NCBI GenBank assembly: GCA_022822545.1
Contig: JAJEBE010000032.1
Coordinates: 62,001 to 126,000, forward strand
Source of the DNA: Anaerolineae bacterium
GTDB taxonomy: Bacteria; Chloroflexota; Anaerolineae; Aggregatilineales; Phototrophicaceae
Reading direction: 5' to 3'
DNA length: 64,000 nt
Part shown: positions 52,439 through 61,827 of the stretch, piece after piece
Position numbering within the stretch: the first letter of the stretch is position 1
How the letters are laid out: every line of letters begins with the position of its first letter
Position numbers and translations under genes: made by a program
The notes under the pieces: generated by a model
Told to the model about the DNA's origin: nothing
Seen by the model: only the letters and a program-made list of their open reading frames with translations
Databases searched by the model: none

Positions 52439-53713
52439 ATGCACACAGAATCTGTAGCAAGTGAGTCGGTGGAAGAGCTGGATTTCGCGGCGCTTTTGGA
52501 AGAGTCGCTCGCCGAGAGTCAACTCGAGCGAGGCGATATCGTTAACGGAACCGTGCTGTCTATAGACGGCCAAGGCTTGATTGTTGATATCGGCTGGAAG
52601 CAAGACGGAATCGTCACCCGCGGCGATATCGAACGCATGGGCATGAGTACCATGGACTTCCAGGTGAACGCGGAAATCGCCGTTGCGGTTGTCAATCTTA
52701 GCGACCACGATGGCAACTTGATCCTTTCCGCCGCTCAAGCCCGCCAAAACGAAGACTGGAAACGCGCCGAAGAACTCATGAACGACGAGACGCTTTGGAC
52801 CGGCGAAATCATTGATACCAACCGGGGCGGCGTGATTATGGCCTTTGGACACCTCCGTGGATTTGTTCCCGCCAGCCACGTTCTGGATCTGCCGCGCGGC
52901 CTAAGAGAAGAAGAGCGCACCGCTTTCTTGCAGAAACTGGTGGGGAACGAGGTCACAGTCAAGGTCATCGAAGTGAATCGCAAGCGGCGCCGCCTGGTCT
53001 TCAGCCAATTGGAAGCGGAGCAGGAAAACCGTACCGCGCGCAAGGAGGCCTTGCTCAGCGAACTTTCAGAAGGGGCTACGCGTAAAGGTGTTGTCAGCGG
53101 CCTTTGTGATTTCGGCGCCTTTGTCGATCTCGGCGGCGCTGATGGCTTGGTTCATATTTCGGAATTGGCTTGGCATCGCGTGCGCCATCCCAGCCAGGTA
53201 TTAGCCGTCGGCGACGAAGTGGATGTATTCATTCTCAATCTCGATGAACAGGGCAAACGCATCGGCCTTAGTTTGAAGCGGCTTCTGCCCAATCCCTGGA
53301 CCCTGGTCGATGACATGTACCACATCGGCCAATTGGTCGAAGGTGTCATCAGCCGCCTCGAATCTTTTGGCGCATTCATCAGCCTTGATCCCGGAATCGA
53401 AGCCCTGCTGCACGTCAGCCAGATGTCCAACAATCCCGATGAGAACCCTCTGCGCCATCTCTACGAAGGGCAGAAACTGCTGATGCGTATCATCAGCATC
53501 GAGGCCGACCGGCAGCGCCTCGGCTTGAGCCTCACCGAAGTGACCGCCGCTGAAAAATCCCAATGGGATGAACGCCAGCTTGAGCTGGTGGCTGCCGCCT
53601 CAGAAGCGGCGCAGCTTGAGGCGGAACAAGCGGAAACCGCCGCGCAAGAAGCGGCCCAAGCCGCGGACGAGACTGAGTTGGAGACTGTCCAGAGCGACGG
53701 CGATGAGAGTTAG
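52439..53713 (+). CDS. S1 RNA-binding domain protein, ribosomal protein S1-like (second copy)
   Basis: From ATG 52439 it has 424 residues and four S1 domains, beginning at about 35 (GDIVNGTVLSIDGQGLIVDIG), 121 (WTGEIIDTNRGGVIMAFG), 205 (RKGVVSGLCDFGAFVDLGG) and 290 (GQLVEGVISRLESFGAFISL). The tail is long and rich in Ala, Glu and Gln. It is a clear paralogue of the preceding protein, with nearly the same segment in domain 3 (GGADGL.HISELAWHRV). AAGGAG lies 13 bases before the ATG, the same long spacing as in the first copy. The track start 52403 would need translation before this RBS. Confidence 0.88.
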   Translation: MHTESVASESVEELDFAALLEESLAESQLERGDIVNGTVLSIDGQGLIVDIGWKQDGIVTRGDIERMGMSTMDFQVNAEIAVAVVNLSDHDGNLILSAAQARQNEDWKRAEELMNDETLWTGEIIDTNRGGVIMAFGHLRGFVPASHVLDLPRGLREEERTAFLQKLVGNEVTVKVIEVNRKRRRLVFSQLEAEQENRTARKEALLSELSEGATRKGVVSGLCDFGAFVDLGGADGLVHISELAWHRVRHPSQVLAVGDEVDVFILNLDEQGKRIGLSLKRLLPNPWTLVDDMYHIGQLVEGVISRLESFGAFISLDPGIEALLHVSQMSNNPDENPLRHLYEGQKLLMRIISIEADRQRLGLSLTEVTAAEKSQWDERQLELVAAASEAAQLEAEQAETAAQEAAQAADETELETVQSDGDES

Positions 53714-53802
53714 CCTGTTGCTCGCGCAAGTTCTACGTTATACTGCAAACCCTGCTCATGCAGGCTCTCGGATGAATTAGCATAAAAGGTGGTGATTACG
53801 GC

Positions 53803-53994
53803 ATGGCTTCGGTCAAACTAAAGCCAGGCGAAAGTCAGGAACAATTACTGCGCCGTTTCCGCAAGCGCGTGACAAATGCCGGTATCTTGAGCACGGTTCG
53901 GCGCAAACGCTGGCATATCTCCAAGAGCGAATTGCGGCGCATCGAAAAGAAAAAGGCGATTCGGCGTTCGCGCCGGCGCCAGCGCAAAGTCTGA
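53803..53994 (+). CDS. rpsU: 30S ribosomal protein S21
   Basis: This 63-residue basic protein has the S21 pattern: VKLKPGESQEQLLRRFRKRV at the start, then a highly basic helix (SELRRIEKKKAIRRSRRRQRKV). S21 helps base pairing in 16S rRNA during initiation. AGGTGG is the RBS. A TTATACT box lies about 60 bases upstream, similar to the one before infA. Confidence 0.93.
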   Translation: MASVKLKPGESQEQLLRRFRKRVTNAGILSTVRRKRWHISKSELRRIEKKKAIRRSRRRQRKV

Positions 53995-54124
53995 TTGACT
54001 CGTTCCTCGCGTTGATCGTCTTTCAGAAATTCCGGCTCGAAAGTGAAGAATTCCGCTGTATACCTGGATTGCAGCGGCTCTTTGCGTTATACTGAGCGTC
54101 CAATCGTCTGTAAACAGGAGGCAT

Positions 54125-54361
54125 ATGGCTAAGAAAGAAGAAAAGATAGAAGTGGAAGGTACGGTTATCGAAGCCCTGCCCAATACGCAGTTCATGGTGG
54201 AGCTTGATAACGAACACCGGGTCTTGGCTTATTTGTCGGGCAAGATGCGTAAATTCTACATTCGTATTTTGTTGGGAGACCGCGTTAAAGTGGAAATGAG
54301 CCCCTACGATATGAACCGTGGGCGCATCATTTATCGTCATAAGGACAATGTGCGCACCTAG
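54125..54361 (+). CDS. infA: Translation initiation factor IF-1
   Basis: The 78-residue OB-fold protein is a few residues longer than the usual 72. It contains [52 protein letters not shown]-type core and [10 protein letters not shown]-1 binds the ribosomal A site. AGGAGG precedes the ATG. It lies 130 bases after rpsU and ends the translation gene cluster. Confidence 0.96.
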   Translation: MAKKEEKIEVEGTVIEALPNTQFMVELDNEHRVLAYLSGKMRKFYIRILLGDRVKVEMSPYDMNRGRIIYRHKDNVRT

Positions 54362-54444
54362 CTTTGGCGCCGCCCATCGTCGCTGAGAGACGACGGCGCG
54401 GCCACACAACGGGAGCAATCGCATGTTTCCGCTAAAGACTTGAG

Positions 54445-54479
54445 AAACGGGCCATCAATCGCTGGCTCGTTTGTTTTGT
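54445..54479 (+). terminator. Terminator between infA and the convergent ubiE gene
   Basis: AAACGGGCCA and TGGCTCGTTT form a 10-base stem with one wobble around an 8-base loop, followed by GTTTTGT. It may act in both directions because ubiE ends 9 bases away on the other strand. Confidence 0.65.
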
Positions 54480-54487
54480 ATCCATGC

Positions 54488-55204
54488 CTAAGGAGGCCTG
54501 ACGCCCCAATGCACTGCCATCGTGCCGAACATCATTGACTTGAAGCCGACGTCTTTGAACCCGACTGCCTCGACCAGCCGCGCCAGCTCCAGCGGCGTCT
54601 TAAACGCTGCCGTCGATTCCGGCAAGTAGCGATAGGCCTCCGAAGCCGCTTTGCCGCCGATGACTCGGCCAATCAAGGGGATGCCATAGCGCAAGTGCAG
54701 CATGATCAGCGGCTTCAGCGGATTGTCCGACGGCGGCGAGGTATCCAGGATGACAATGCGTCCGCCGGGCTTGAGCACTCGCTTCTGCTCGGTGAGCGCC
54801 CTCGGAATATCGACGACATTCCGCATCAGATAACCCGAGACCACCGCGTCAAAGCTGCCGTCGGCGTAGGGCAGGCGCAGCGCGTCCGCGCCCGTCCAGG
54901 CGACTCGCGGCCCGTATGGCGCGCGCCGTCGTCCGACCCGCATCATTTGCAGGGCGAAATCGGCGCCGACGACTTGCGCGTCCGGCGCTTTTTTCAGCGC
55001 TTCAAAGGCGATGTCACCGGTGCCCGCCGCGATATCAAGCAAACGCCCCGCCTGCGGGAGCGCCGCCATCTCTACTACGAATCGCCGCCATTTCTGATCC
55101 TGCCCGCCGCTGATCAGCCGGTTGATCAGATCGTAACGCGCGGCGATCCCATCAAACATCGCCTGCACGTACTCTGAGCGCGCATCGCCGCGGAGTTCCG
55201 CCAT
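54488..55204 (-). CDS. ubiE: Demethylmenaquinone/ubiquinone-type C-methyltransferase
   Basis: The 238-residue methyltransferase has the UbiE/MenG signature YVQAMFDGIAARYDLINRLISGG at the N-terminus, SAM motif I LLDIAAGTGDIAFE and LKPGGRIVILDTSPP. It methylates demethylmenaquinone in the last step of menaquinone synthesis, feeding the complex I encoded at 22-32 kb. In this gene order it is the last of dnaJ-prmA-ubiE and starts 4 bases after prmA. Confidence 0.92.
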   Translation of the reverse strand: MAELRGDARSEYVQAMFDGIAARYDLINRLISGGQDQKWRRFVVEMAALPQAGRLLDIAAGTGDIAFEALKKAPDAQVVGADFALQMMRVGRRRAPYGPRVAWTGADALRLPYADGSFDAVVSGYLMRNVVDIPRALTEQKRVLKPGGRIVILDTSPPSDNPLKPLIMLHLRYGIPLIGRVIGGKAASEAYRYLPESTAAFKTPLELARLVEAVGFKDVGFKSMMFGTMAVHWGVRPP

Positions 55205-55208
55205 ACGC

Positions 55209-56135
55209 TTACTCGCTGGGCCGCCGGGCTTCTATCAGGATCCAGTCGCCACGCTGCCGCCTGACGAAATCTCGCAAGCCCGCCCGGCGCAGCGCCGCTT
55301 CGACATCGTCTGCTTGCGAATCAATGATGCCGCTGAAGATGGCTACCCCGCCCGGCCGCGGAATCTCGCCCAACCCAGCCTCCGTCATTTCGATGATGAT
55401 CCGCGCCAGGATATTAACAGCGACCAGATCGAATCGACGCGCGGAACCGCGCACACATTCCAGGCTGCCTTGCTCAGCCGCGATCTTGCCAGCCACGCCA
55501 TTAGCTTCGGCGTTGGCTCTCGTCGCCGCAACCGCGATGGGGTCGTTATCCAGCGCCAGGATAGGCCCCGCGCCCAGTTTCGCCGCCGCTATCGACAAGA
55601 CGCCGCTGCCTGAGCCCAGGTCCAGCACCATTTGCCCTGGCTGAACCAGGTCCTCCAGCGCTTCCAGGCAGAGTTGCGTACTGGGGTGGGTGCCCGTGCC
55701 GAAGGCCATGCCGGGGTCAAGGGCGATCTCGATGTCGTCCGCCGCCAGTTCTACTTCTGTCCAAAGCGGACGGATGACCAGCCGCAGCCCGATGCGTATC
55801 GGCTTGTAATGCGCCTTCCATGCCTCTGCCCAGTTGTCCGCTCGCACAGGCTGATACACCGGCCTAGGCATCGGATACATCAGCCGCATATGTCCAAGCG
55901 CCGTCTCCAGCTCGTTCTTCTTCTGGTCGAAACTATCGTCCGCGGGAAAATAGGCGCGCAGGACGAGATCTTCCGCCGGCGGCGCATCTCCTTCATCCCA
56001 GGTGTCCGGCGGGATATCGTCTCGCTCGATCGAGACGCCTTGATGGCCGAAACGGCCGAGCACTTCCGCAACCGCTTCCGCACTCTCGCCATCGACTCGC
56101 AAGCTAACTTCGATCCAGTCGCCGCCCTTATTCAT
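55209..56135 (-). CDS. prmA: Ribosomal protein L11 methyltransferase
   Basis: A 308-residue enzyme with the PrmA plan. The N-terminal substrate domain ends near residue 95, then MAFGTGTHPSTQLCLEAL and SAM motif I MVLDLGSGSGVLSIAAAKLGA. VAVNILARIIIEM is the NPPY-like motif of protein methyltransferases in this family. It trimethylates L11. The start overlaps the dnaJ end by 8 bases, so the two are coupled. Confidence 0.93.
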   Translation of the reverse strand: MNKGGDWIEVSLRVDGESAEAVAEVLGRFGHQGVSIERDDIPPDTWDEGDAPPAEDLVLRAYFPADDSFDQKKNELETALGHMRLMYPMPRPVYQPVRADNWAEAWKAHYKPIRIGLRLVIRPLWTEVELAADDIEIALDPGMAFGTGTHPSTQLCLEALEDLVQPGQMVLDLGSGSGVLSIAAAKLGAGPILALDNDPIAVAATRANAEANGVAGKIAAEQGSLECVRGSARRFDLVAVNILARIIIEMTEAGLGEIPRPGGVAIFSGIIDSQADDVEAALRRAGLRDFVRRQRGDWILIEARRPSE

Positions 56136-57276
56136 CGCCAGCGAGGAAGTCCATCACCTTGTCAAAGAATCCGCGACCGCCGGTCTGCGGACTTATCTCG
56201 CGCCCGAAGGTCTCGGCCAATTGCTCAAACAACTCGCGCTGCTTCTCGTTTAATTGAATCGGCGTCATGACCTGCACATATACCAGTTGATCGCCGCGGC
56301 CCGAATTGCTGCCATCGGGGCGCAAACGCGGGAAGCCCTTGCCGCGAAGACGGAAGACCTTGCCCGTTTGCGTCCCGGGCGGTATCGAAAGCTCTTGCGG
56401 GCCATCGACCGAGTCCACTTGAATCCGGTCGCCCAAGGTCGCCTGCGCGATGTTGATGCTGATGTCCAGGACGATGTCATTCTCTTTGCGCTTGAAATAG
56501 GCGTGGTCCTTGACATGCACCACAACAAAGAGATTGCCGGGCGGCGCGCCCCGCTCGCCCGCATCGCCATCGCCGCGCACCTGAATCTGTATGCCTTCAC
56601 TGACGCCGGCCGGAATCTTGACATTCAGCACCGCCCGCTTGCGCCGGCGCCCGGAGCCGTCGCAATTGCGGCAGGGATTGGTGATGACTTGCCCCTTGCC
56701 GCCGCAATTGGGGCAGGTGTGCGACTGCACCATCGAGCCGAGAAATGTCTGCCGCACGACGCGCTCCTCGCCACTGCCATTGCAGCGCGAGCAAGTCGTC
56801 GGTCGCGTGCCCTCGGCGGCGCCCAGGCCATCACAAGAATCGCAGACTTCCAGCCGCTGAAACTCGATCTCCTTCTCGACGCCGAAGACCGACTCAACAA
56901 AGTCGATCGTCACATCAACACGGCGATCGCGTCCCCTGGCCGCGCCCCGCCGGCCCGCTCCCCTGCTGCCCCCAAATGCGCTGTTGAAGACCTCAAAGAT
57001 ATCGCCGAAGTCTTCAAAGCCGATGCCGCCCATGCCCTGACCGAATCCGCCCGCGCCATTGACGCCGGCATGACCAAAGCGGTCATAACGCGCCCGCTTG
57101 TCGTCATCGGAGAGCACTTCATAAGCTTCGTTGATCTCTTTGAATTTTTCTTCCGCGTCCGCCTCAGCGCTGACATCGGGGTGATATTGCCGCGCCAAAC
57201 GCCGGAACGCGCCTTTGATCTCGCTTGAATCCGCGCCCCGCGCGACGCCGAGCACATCGTAATAATCTCTTGGCAT
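56128..57276 (-). CDS. dnaJ: Chaperone DnaJ
   Basis: The 382-residue class A J-protein has a J-domain with HPD in RQYHPDVS, a Gly/Phe-rich linker with GAGRRGAARGR, and four zinc-finger motifs (CDSCDGLG, CSRCNGSG, CPNCGGKG, CRNCDGSG). A C-terminal substrate domain follows. It stimulates DnaK ATPase activity. AGGA lies eight bases before the ATG. It is separated from dnaK by 472 bases, so it is probably expressed from its own promoter with prmA and ubiE. Confidence 0.96.
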   Translation of the reverse strand: MPRDYYDVLGVARGADSSEIKGAFRRLARQYHPDVSAEADAEEKFKEINEAYEVLSDDDKRARYDRFGHAGVNGAGGFGQGMGGIGFEDFGDIFEVFNSAFGGSRGAGRRGAARGRDRRVDVTIDFVESVFGVEKEIEFQRLEVCDSCDGLGAAEGTRPTTCSRCNGSGEERVVRQTFLGSMVQSHTCPNCGGKGQVITNPCRNCDGSGRRRKRAVLNVKIPAGVSEGIQIQVRGDGDAGERGAPPGNLFVVVHVKDHAYFKRKENDIVLDISINIAQATLGDRIQVDSVDGPQELSIPPGTQTGKVFRLRGKGFPRLRPDGSNSGRGDQLVYVQVMTPIQLNEKQRELFEQLAETFGREISPQTGGRGFFDKVMDFLAGDE

Positions 57277-57748
57277 GGAGTTGGTCCTGTAATTTCACTC
57301 TCGGCTTGGCGCTACTCAATTAGAATCGTGTGAAACGGCGTATATGTCAATACGGCGACAGTTTTTGCTGATGCAGGTGGCGCTATTGTTTTTACGAGCC
57401 CGCGCTAATCGCCGAGGTTCGTGCAAAGGCGTCCCAATGAGTAGCGATGCAGCGGTAAAACGCCGCAAAATACGCGGAAAATGCCTATAAAACCCCAAGA
57501 TTCTCCAGGAATTCCGACAAAATGATATACCGTATTGATACAGTATGTATACCAGGACGTTGGCGGGTGGGGGGGGTGGGGTAGTTCAGGGCTGGCGCGC
57601 ATATCTACTCAAACTCAGCAAGGGACATGGGATGCCGGGGCGACTCGGTGAGCCGCCCACATAACATTGATTTCACCATCGGCAAGATCTGACCGGAGAA
57701 TGCCCGCTCCTCAGCCTAGGTTTTGGGGAAGGGAGCGGGTGTTGCGGC
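57277..57748. other. 472-base gap between dnaK and dnaJ with hairpin, palindrome and G-tract
   Basis: No supported ORF is present. Features seen are: an 8-base hairpin CCCGCTCC/GGAGCGGG at 57703-57739, just past the dnaK stop (possible terminator without T-tract); an imperfect palindrome ATACCGTATTGATACAGTAT at 57527-57546; the run GGGTGGGGGGGGTGGGG at 57565-57581, which fits a G-quadruplex pattern; and a TTGACA on the - strand at 57345-57350, upstream of dnaJ, with only a weak -10. Confidence 0.6.
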
Positions 57749-59626
57749 CTAAGTCTCCGTGAACTCGGCATCGATGACATCTTCATCTTCCGGCGTGGCC
57801 GCCCCCTGTCCATCAGTCGCCGCCTCCTGATACATCTGCGCGCCCAATGTCTGCAACTGCGCCATCAGCGCTTCGGTCGCCGCTTTGATCTCGCTGACGT
57901 TGCCGCTCTCCTTCGCTTGACGCGCGGCTTCAATCTTCTCTTCCGTCTGCGTCACAGCATCGGCCGGCAGCTTGTCCCGATTCTCATTGATCAACTTCTC
58001 GGCTTGGAATATCGCGCCCTCAGCCTGATTGTTGACCTCCACCTGCTCCTTGCGCTCGGCATCCTGCCCCGCGAATTTCTCGGCTTCAGCCACCATCTTG
58101 TCGACTTCCTCGTCCGAGAGACCGCTGCTCGCCGTGATCGTGATCGCCTGTTCGCGCCCGGTCGCTTTGTCCTTGGCGCTGACGTTCAGAATGCCATTGG
58201 CGTCGATATCAAAGGTCACTTCGATCTGCGGCAGGCCGCGCGGCGCCGGCGGGATGCCGTCGAGCATGAATTTGCCCAGAGACTTGTTGTCGGCCGCCAT
58301 TGGCCGCTCGCCTTGCACGATGTGAATCTCAACGGAGGTCTGGTTGTCCGCCGCGGTCGAATAGACCTGCGATTTTTTGCTCGGGATGGTGGTGTTGCGG
58401 TCGATCATCGGCGTCGCCACCGCGCCCAAGGTCTCCACGCTCAGCGTCAAGGGCGTCACATCCAGCAGCAGAATATCCTTGACATCGCCACCGAGAACAC
58501 CCGCTTGTATCGCCGCGCCCAGCGCCACCACTTCGTCCGGGTTGACGCCCTTGGTCGGCTCCTTGCCGAAGAATTGCTTGACCGCTTCTTGTATCGCCGG
58601 CATCCGCGTCATGCCGCCGACCAGCAGCACCGCATCCACATCGCTCATGGACAAGCCCGCGTCTTTCAAAGCCTGGCGGCAAGGCTCGATCGACTTCCGC
58701 ACCAATTCATCCACCAGGCTCTCCAGCTTGGCGCGCGTCAGCGTCATGTTGAGATGCTTGGGCCCGCTCGCGTCGGCCGTGATGAAGGGCAGGTTGACCT
58801 CCGCGCTCAGCGTGGACGAAAGCTCGATCTTGGCTTTCTCGGCCGCCTCTTTCAAACGTTGCAGCGCCTGCCGATCCTGCCGCAGATCAATGCCGTTCTC
58901 CTGCTTGAATTGCTCGGCGATCCAGTTGATGACGCGGTTATCAAAATTATCGCCGCCCAGATAGGTATCGCCATTGGTCGATTTCACCTCGAAGACGCCA
59001 TCGGCCACCTCGAGTATCGAAATATCGAAGGTGCCGCCGCCCAGGTCATACACGGCGATGATGCCTTCGTTGCGGTCGCCCAGGCCGAAAGACAAACTTG
59101 ATGCCGTCGGCTCGTTGATGATGCGCAAGACTTCAAGCCCGGCGATTTTGCCGGCGTCCTTGGTGGCGTTGCGCTGGGCATCGTTGAAGTAAGCCGGCAC
59201 TGTGATCACCGCCTGATCGACTGTCTCGCCCAGGTAGGCTTCCGCGTCCGCCTTGATCTTCTGCAAGACCATCGCCGAAATCTCCGGCGCGCTGTAGTCG
59301 CGGTCGTTCAGCCGAATCCGCACATCGCCATTCGACGCCGCCGATATCTTGTACGGCACCAGCTTGGCCGCATCGGCGACTTCCGGATCGCTGAACTTGC
59401 GCCCGATGAAGCGCTTGACCGAAAACACCGTGTTCTCCGGGTTGACCACCGCTTGATTGCGCGCCACCCGGCCCACCAGCCGCTCGCCAGTCTTGCTGTT
59501 GATCGCCACCACGGACGGTATCAGATTGCCGCCCTCGGATGATGGAATCACGGTGGGTTCGCCGCCTTCCATCACAGCGACGACCGAATTGGTTGTGCCC
59601 AGGTCAATGCCAATTATTCTTCCCAT
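57749..59626 (-). CDS. dnaK: Chaperone DnaK (Hsp70)
   Basis: The 625-residue Hsp70 starts with the phosphate-1 motif [14 protein letters not shown]. It has [15 protein letters not shown], the phosphate-2 motif [16 protein letters not shown] and [11 protein letters not shown], then the linker [15 protein letters not shown] leading to the substrate-binding domain. The acidic C-terminus includes [10 protein letters not shown]. It folds and protects proteins in an ATP cycle with GrpE and DnaJ. GAGGAG precedes the ATG, and it lies 47 bases after grpE. Confidence 0.98.
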   Translation of the reverse strand: MGRIIGIDLGTTNSVVAVMEGGEPTVIPSSEGGNLIPSVVAINSKTGERLVGRVARNQAVVNPENTVFSVKRFIGRKFSDPEVADAAKLVPYKISAASNGDVRIRLNDRDYSAPEISAMVLQKIKADAEAYLGETVDQAVITVPAYFNDAQRNATKDAGKIAGLEVLRIINEPTASSLSFGLGDRNEGIIAVYDLGGGTFDISILEVADGVFEVKSTNGDTYLGGDNFDNRVINWIAEQFKQENGIDLRQDRQALQRLKEAAEKAKIELSSTLSAEVNLPFITADASGPKHLNMTLTRAKLESLVDELVRKSIEPCRQALKDAGLSMSDVDAVLLVGGMTRMPAIQEAVKQFFGKEPTKGVNPDEVVALGAAIQAGVLGGDVKDILLLDVTPLTLSVETLGAVATPMIDRNTTIPSKKSQVYSTAADNQTSVEIHIVQGERPMAADNKSLGKFMLDGIPPAPRGLPQIEVTFDIDANGILNVSAKDKATGREQAITITASSGLSDEEVDKMVAEAEKFAGQDAERKEQVEVNNQAEGAIFQAEKLINENRDKLPADAVTQTEEKIEAARQAKESGNVSEIKAATEALMAQLQTLGAQMYQEAATDGQGAATPEDEDVIDAEFTET

Positions 59627-59673
59627 TTCGTTTTCTCCTCGTTAGGTTCTCTGTCGCAGCTAGGGCGCCGCTA

Positions 59674-60288
59674 TTAACTCGCCACCTTGACCAGCGCGAG
59701 CCGCAGCACATTGCCGCCGGCGCGGTAGCCCTTTTGCAGAGTCTCGATCACATGCCCGCTTTCCACTTCATCGCTTTCTTCAGCGCCGATTGCCTGATGC
59801 AGGACTGGGTCAAAGGGACCGCCGGTCGGGTCTATCGCCTCGACTTCGTATTGCTCCAGCAGTGTCATGAACTTGCGCTGAATCATCGAGACGCCGCCGA
59901 TCCAGGGATCCTCGCCGATCGCCTCCGGCACATTCTCAAAGGCGCGATCGAAATCGTCGATGATCGGCAGCAAACCTTTTAGAGTATCGAGCGCCGCCCG
60001 CTGAAACAGCTCGCTCTTTTCCCGCTCGGTCCGCTTCCTGTAATTGGCAAACTCGGCGCGGGCGCGCTGCCAGCCATCTTCGTTGGTCTTGGCTTCCTTC
60101 TGCGCTTCGATCAACAGTTGCATCAGATTCGCGCCTTCGGGCAAGTCAATCTCGGCTTCCGGCGCTTCTCCCGCTGAATTAGCCGGCTCAGTCATGCCTC
60201 CGGCACCGGGGTTTTCAGCGCCTGTCTCATCGTTTGGGGTCTCGTCTTCGCGCTCCAACTCTTCGGCCGGGCTCTTGACATCGCTCAT
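59674..60288 (-). CDS. grpE: Nucleotide exchange factor GrpE
   Basis: The 204-residue protein has an acidic disordered N-terminus (about 1-60), a long coiled coil (LLIEAQKEAKTNEDGWQRARAEFANYRKRTERE-type) and the beta domain with MIQRKFMTLLEQYEVEAIDPTGGPFDP (core motif). It releases ADP from DnaK. AGAGGG lies upstream of the ATG. It is separated from hrcA by 134 bases carrying a -10 element and an inverted repeat. Confidence 0.95.
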   Translation of the reverse strand: MSDVKSPAEELEREDETPNDETGAENPGAGGMTEPANSAGEAPEAEIDLPEGANLMQLLIEAQKEAKTNEDGWQRARAEFANYRKRTEREKSELFQRAALDTLKGLLPIIDDFDRAFENVPEAIGEDPWIGGVSMIQRKFMTLLEQYEVEAIDPTGGPFDPVLHQAIGAEESDEVESGHVIETLQKGYRAGGNVLRLALVKVAS

Positions 60289-60309
60289 GCATTATCCCTC
60301 TGCTAGACA

Positions 60310-60349
60310 GGTCAAACTTGTCTCAATTATGCCAGGCGACTGTTTGACC
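60310..60349 (-). promoter_or_regulatory. Inverted repeat in the grpE-dnaK promoter region (candidate heat-shock operator)
   Basis: GGTCAAAC and GTTTGACC are perfect 8-base arms 24 bases apart, between a - strand TATAAT (60368-60373) and the grpE start at 60288. The classical CIRCE sequence (TTAGCACTC-N9-GAGTGCTAA) is not present here, so this is the best candidate site for HrcA or another regulator. Confidence 0.42.
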
Positions 60350-60422
60350 AATATCAGAATCGGCACGATTATAGGCGGGAAAAACGCGCTTTTCGAGGCA
60401 ACTCAAAGAAGTCTTACGAAGT

Positions 60423-61514
60423 TTATATACTGGGATGTCCAACATCTTCGGCGCCGTCTTGATAGAGCGTCGCCAGCACATTCGTCATCAAGTTCGACAC
60501 ATAACGCACCGTGCTGATGGCGCGCCCGTAATTGATATGCGTCGGGCCCAATACGCCGATCGCCCCGCTCATTTTCTCCGGATCGCCATAGCGGCTTAGC
60601 ACCATGCTCGTGCGGCTCAAGTTCTCATAACGGCCGTCGCCGGCGATCACCACTTGCACATCGCTTTCGACGCCAGCCGCCTGCGGCAAGCGCTCCAACA
60701 ATTCGCTCAGCAGCGCGTTGAGAACCGTATGCTCTTCCAGGATGCGCATTGCCTGCTGCGCGCCTTCTTCGTCCGCGAAGCTGTTCATAAGCCGGCTCAG
60801 ACCATCGCGATAAATAAAGCGCGACCGATTGTTATCGACATTGTCGATCAGTTCCGCCGTCAACTCTGCCACTTCCCGCTCCAGCATAGGCAGGTTAATG
60901 CTGCGCAATCGCACCTGCTGCGCGCCCATATCGGCGCAGGTTTCGTTGATGCGTTTGGCCGCTTCGCCCAATTTGCTCTGGGGCACCGGCTCCGCCAGCG
61001 TCAACATGCGCTGATGCACGCTGCCGCTGTTAAGGACCAGCACCATCAGCGCCAGCCGACCCTGAATCGCTATCAGCTCGACATGCTTAAAAGAATTGGC
61101 CTGGGAAACCGGCGGCGTCACGATTGAAGCGGTCTGCACCGAACGCGCCAGCAGGGCCGCTGTCCGCCGCATCCATTGCTCCATCCCGCTCTGCAACGTC
61201 CCCACTCGCTCGGAAATATGGCTCTGCTCGCCCAACGTCAGGCTGCGCGTTTGCAGCAAGCGCCGCACAAAGTAGCGGAATCCGGCCGCGGTCGGCACGC
61301 GCCCGGCCGAGGTATGCGGCGCCGCGATGTAACCCATCTCCTCCAACTGCGACATCTCATTGCGCACGGTCGCCGAGCTGATATTAAGCTGATAATTCTC
61401 CACCAGATAGCGCGAACCCACCGGCTCCGGCTTCTCCGAATAGGCTTGCACGATGCAAGTGAGAATGTCTTCCTGGCGGCTGCTCAAGCCGGGCAATTGC
61501 CGTTCGTCGCTCAT
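60423..61514 (-). CDS. hrcA: Heat-inducible transcription repressor HrcA
   Basis: This 363-residue repressor has an N-terminal winged helix (SSRQEDILTCIVQAY, SATVRNEMSQLEEMGYIAAPHTSAGRVPTAAGFRYFV-type signature) and a GAF-like domain. The C-terminal region includes MSGAIGVLGPTHINYGRAISTVRYVS. HrcA binds CIRCE operators upstream of grpE/dnaK and groE in many bacteria and is stabilised by GroEL. It is the first gene of the cluster, with its own promoter at 61551-61579. Confidence 0.96.
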   Translation of the reverse strand: MSDERQLPGLSSRQEDILTCIVQAYSEKPEPVGSRYLVENYQLNISSATVRNEMSQLEEMGYIAAPHTSAGRVPTAAGFRYFVRRLLQTRSLTLGEQSHISERVGTLQSGMEQWMRRTAALLARSVQTASIVTPPVSQANSFKHVELIAIQGRLALMVLVLNSGSVHQRMLTLAEPVPQSKLGEAAKRINETCADMGAQQVRLRSINLPMLEREVAELTAELIDNVDNNRSRFIYRDGLSRLMNSFADEEGAQQAMRILEEHTVLNALLSELLERLPQAAGVESDVQVVIAGDGRYENLSRTSMVLSRYGDPEKMSGAIGVLGPTHINYGRAISTVRYVSNLMTNVLATLYQDGAEDVGHPSI

Positions 61515-61827
61515 CGCTGCCTGCTGGCCGATATGGCGAGTGTTCCCTGAATGCTATCATGCGCCAATGACTATGACAAACGGTGGAATCTGCGGATTCG
61601 CTCGGTTATTCTTGCCCGGCCGGCCATTGTCAGACCCCCACGGCTCGGCCGCAACCGATTCCGCCGCCCCTCGCCAACCGGCAAATTACGGTTTCATTAC
61701 CATGATGGGATTAGCGAGATTTCGATGTAAGAAGTTCATACGGCTTTTCGTCTAGGGGATAGATAATCGAAAGAAGCGAACGCGGAAACGAGTCCGTGCC
61801 GCTAAATAACAGAGGAGACAAATTAAC
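61515..61827. other. Divergent hrcA-trxA gap
   Basis: The 313-base gap holds the hrcA promoter on the - strand and the trxA ribosome-binding site (AGAGGAG). I see no ORF, no CIRCE element and no convincing trxA promoter. Confidence 0.5.
61551..61579 (-). promoter_or_regulatory. Sigma70 promoter of hrcA
   Basis: On the - strand TTGTCA, 17 bases and TAGCAT, 37 bases upstream of the hrcA start. No operator-like repeat overlaps it. Confidence 0.5.

Noticed and set aside
54362-54420. Imperfect GC-rich stem right after infA
   Set aside because: Pairing is interrupted and no T-tract follows. The better terminator is at 54445-54479.
57917-59101. 394-aa + strand ORF opposite dnaK
   Set aside because: Antisense shadow of dnaK (His/Arg/Leu-rich, no motif).
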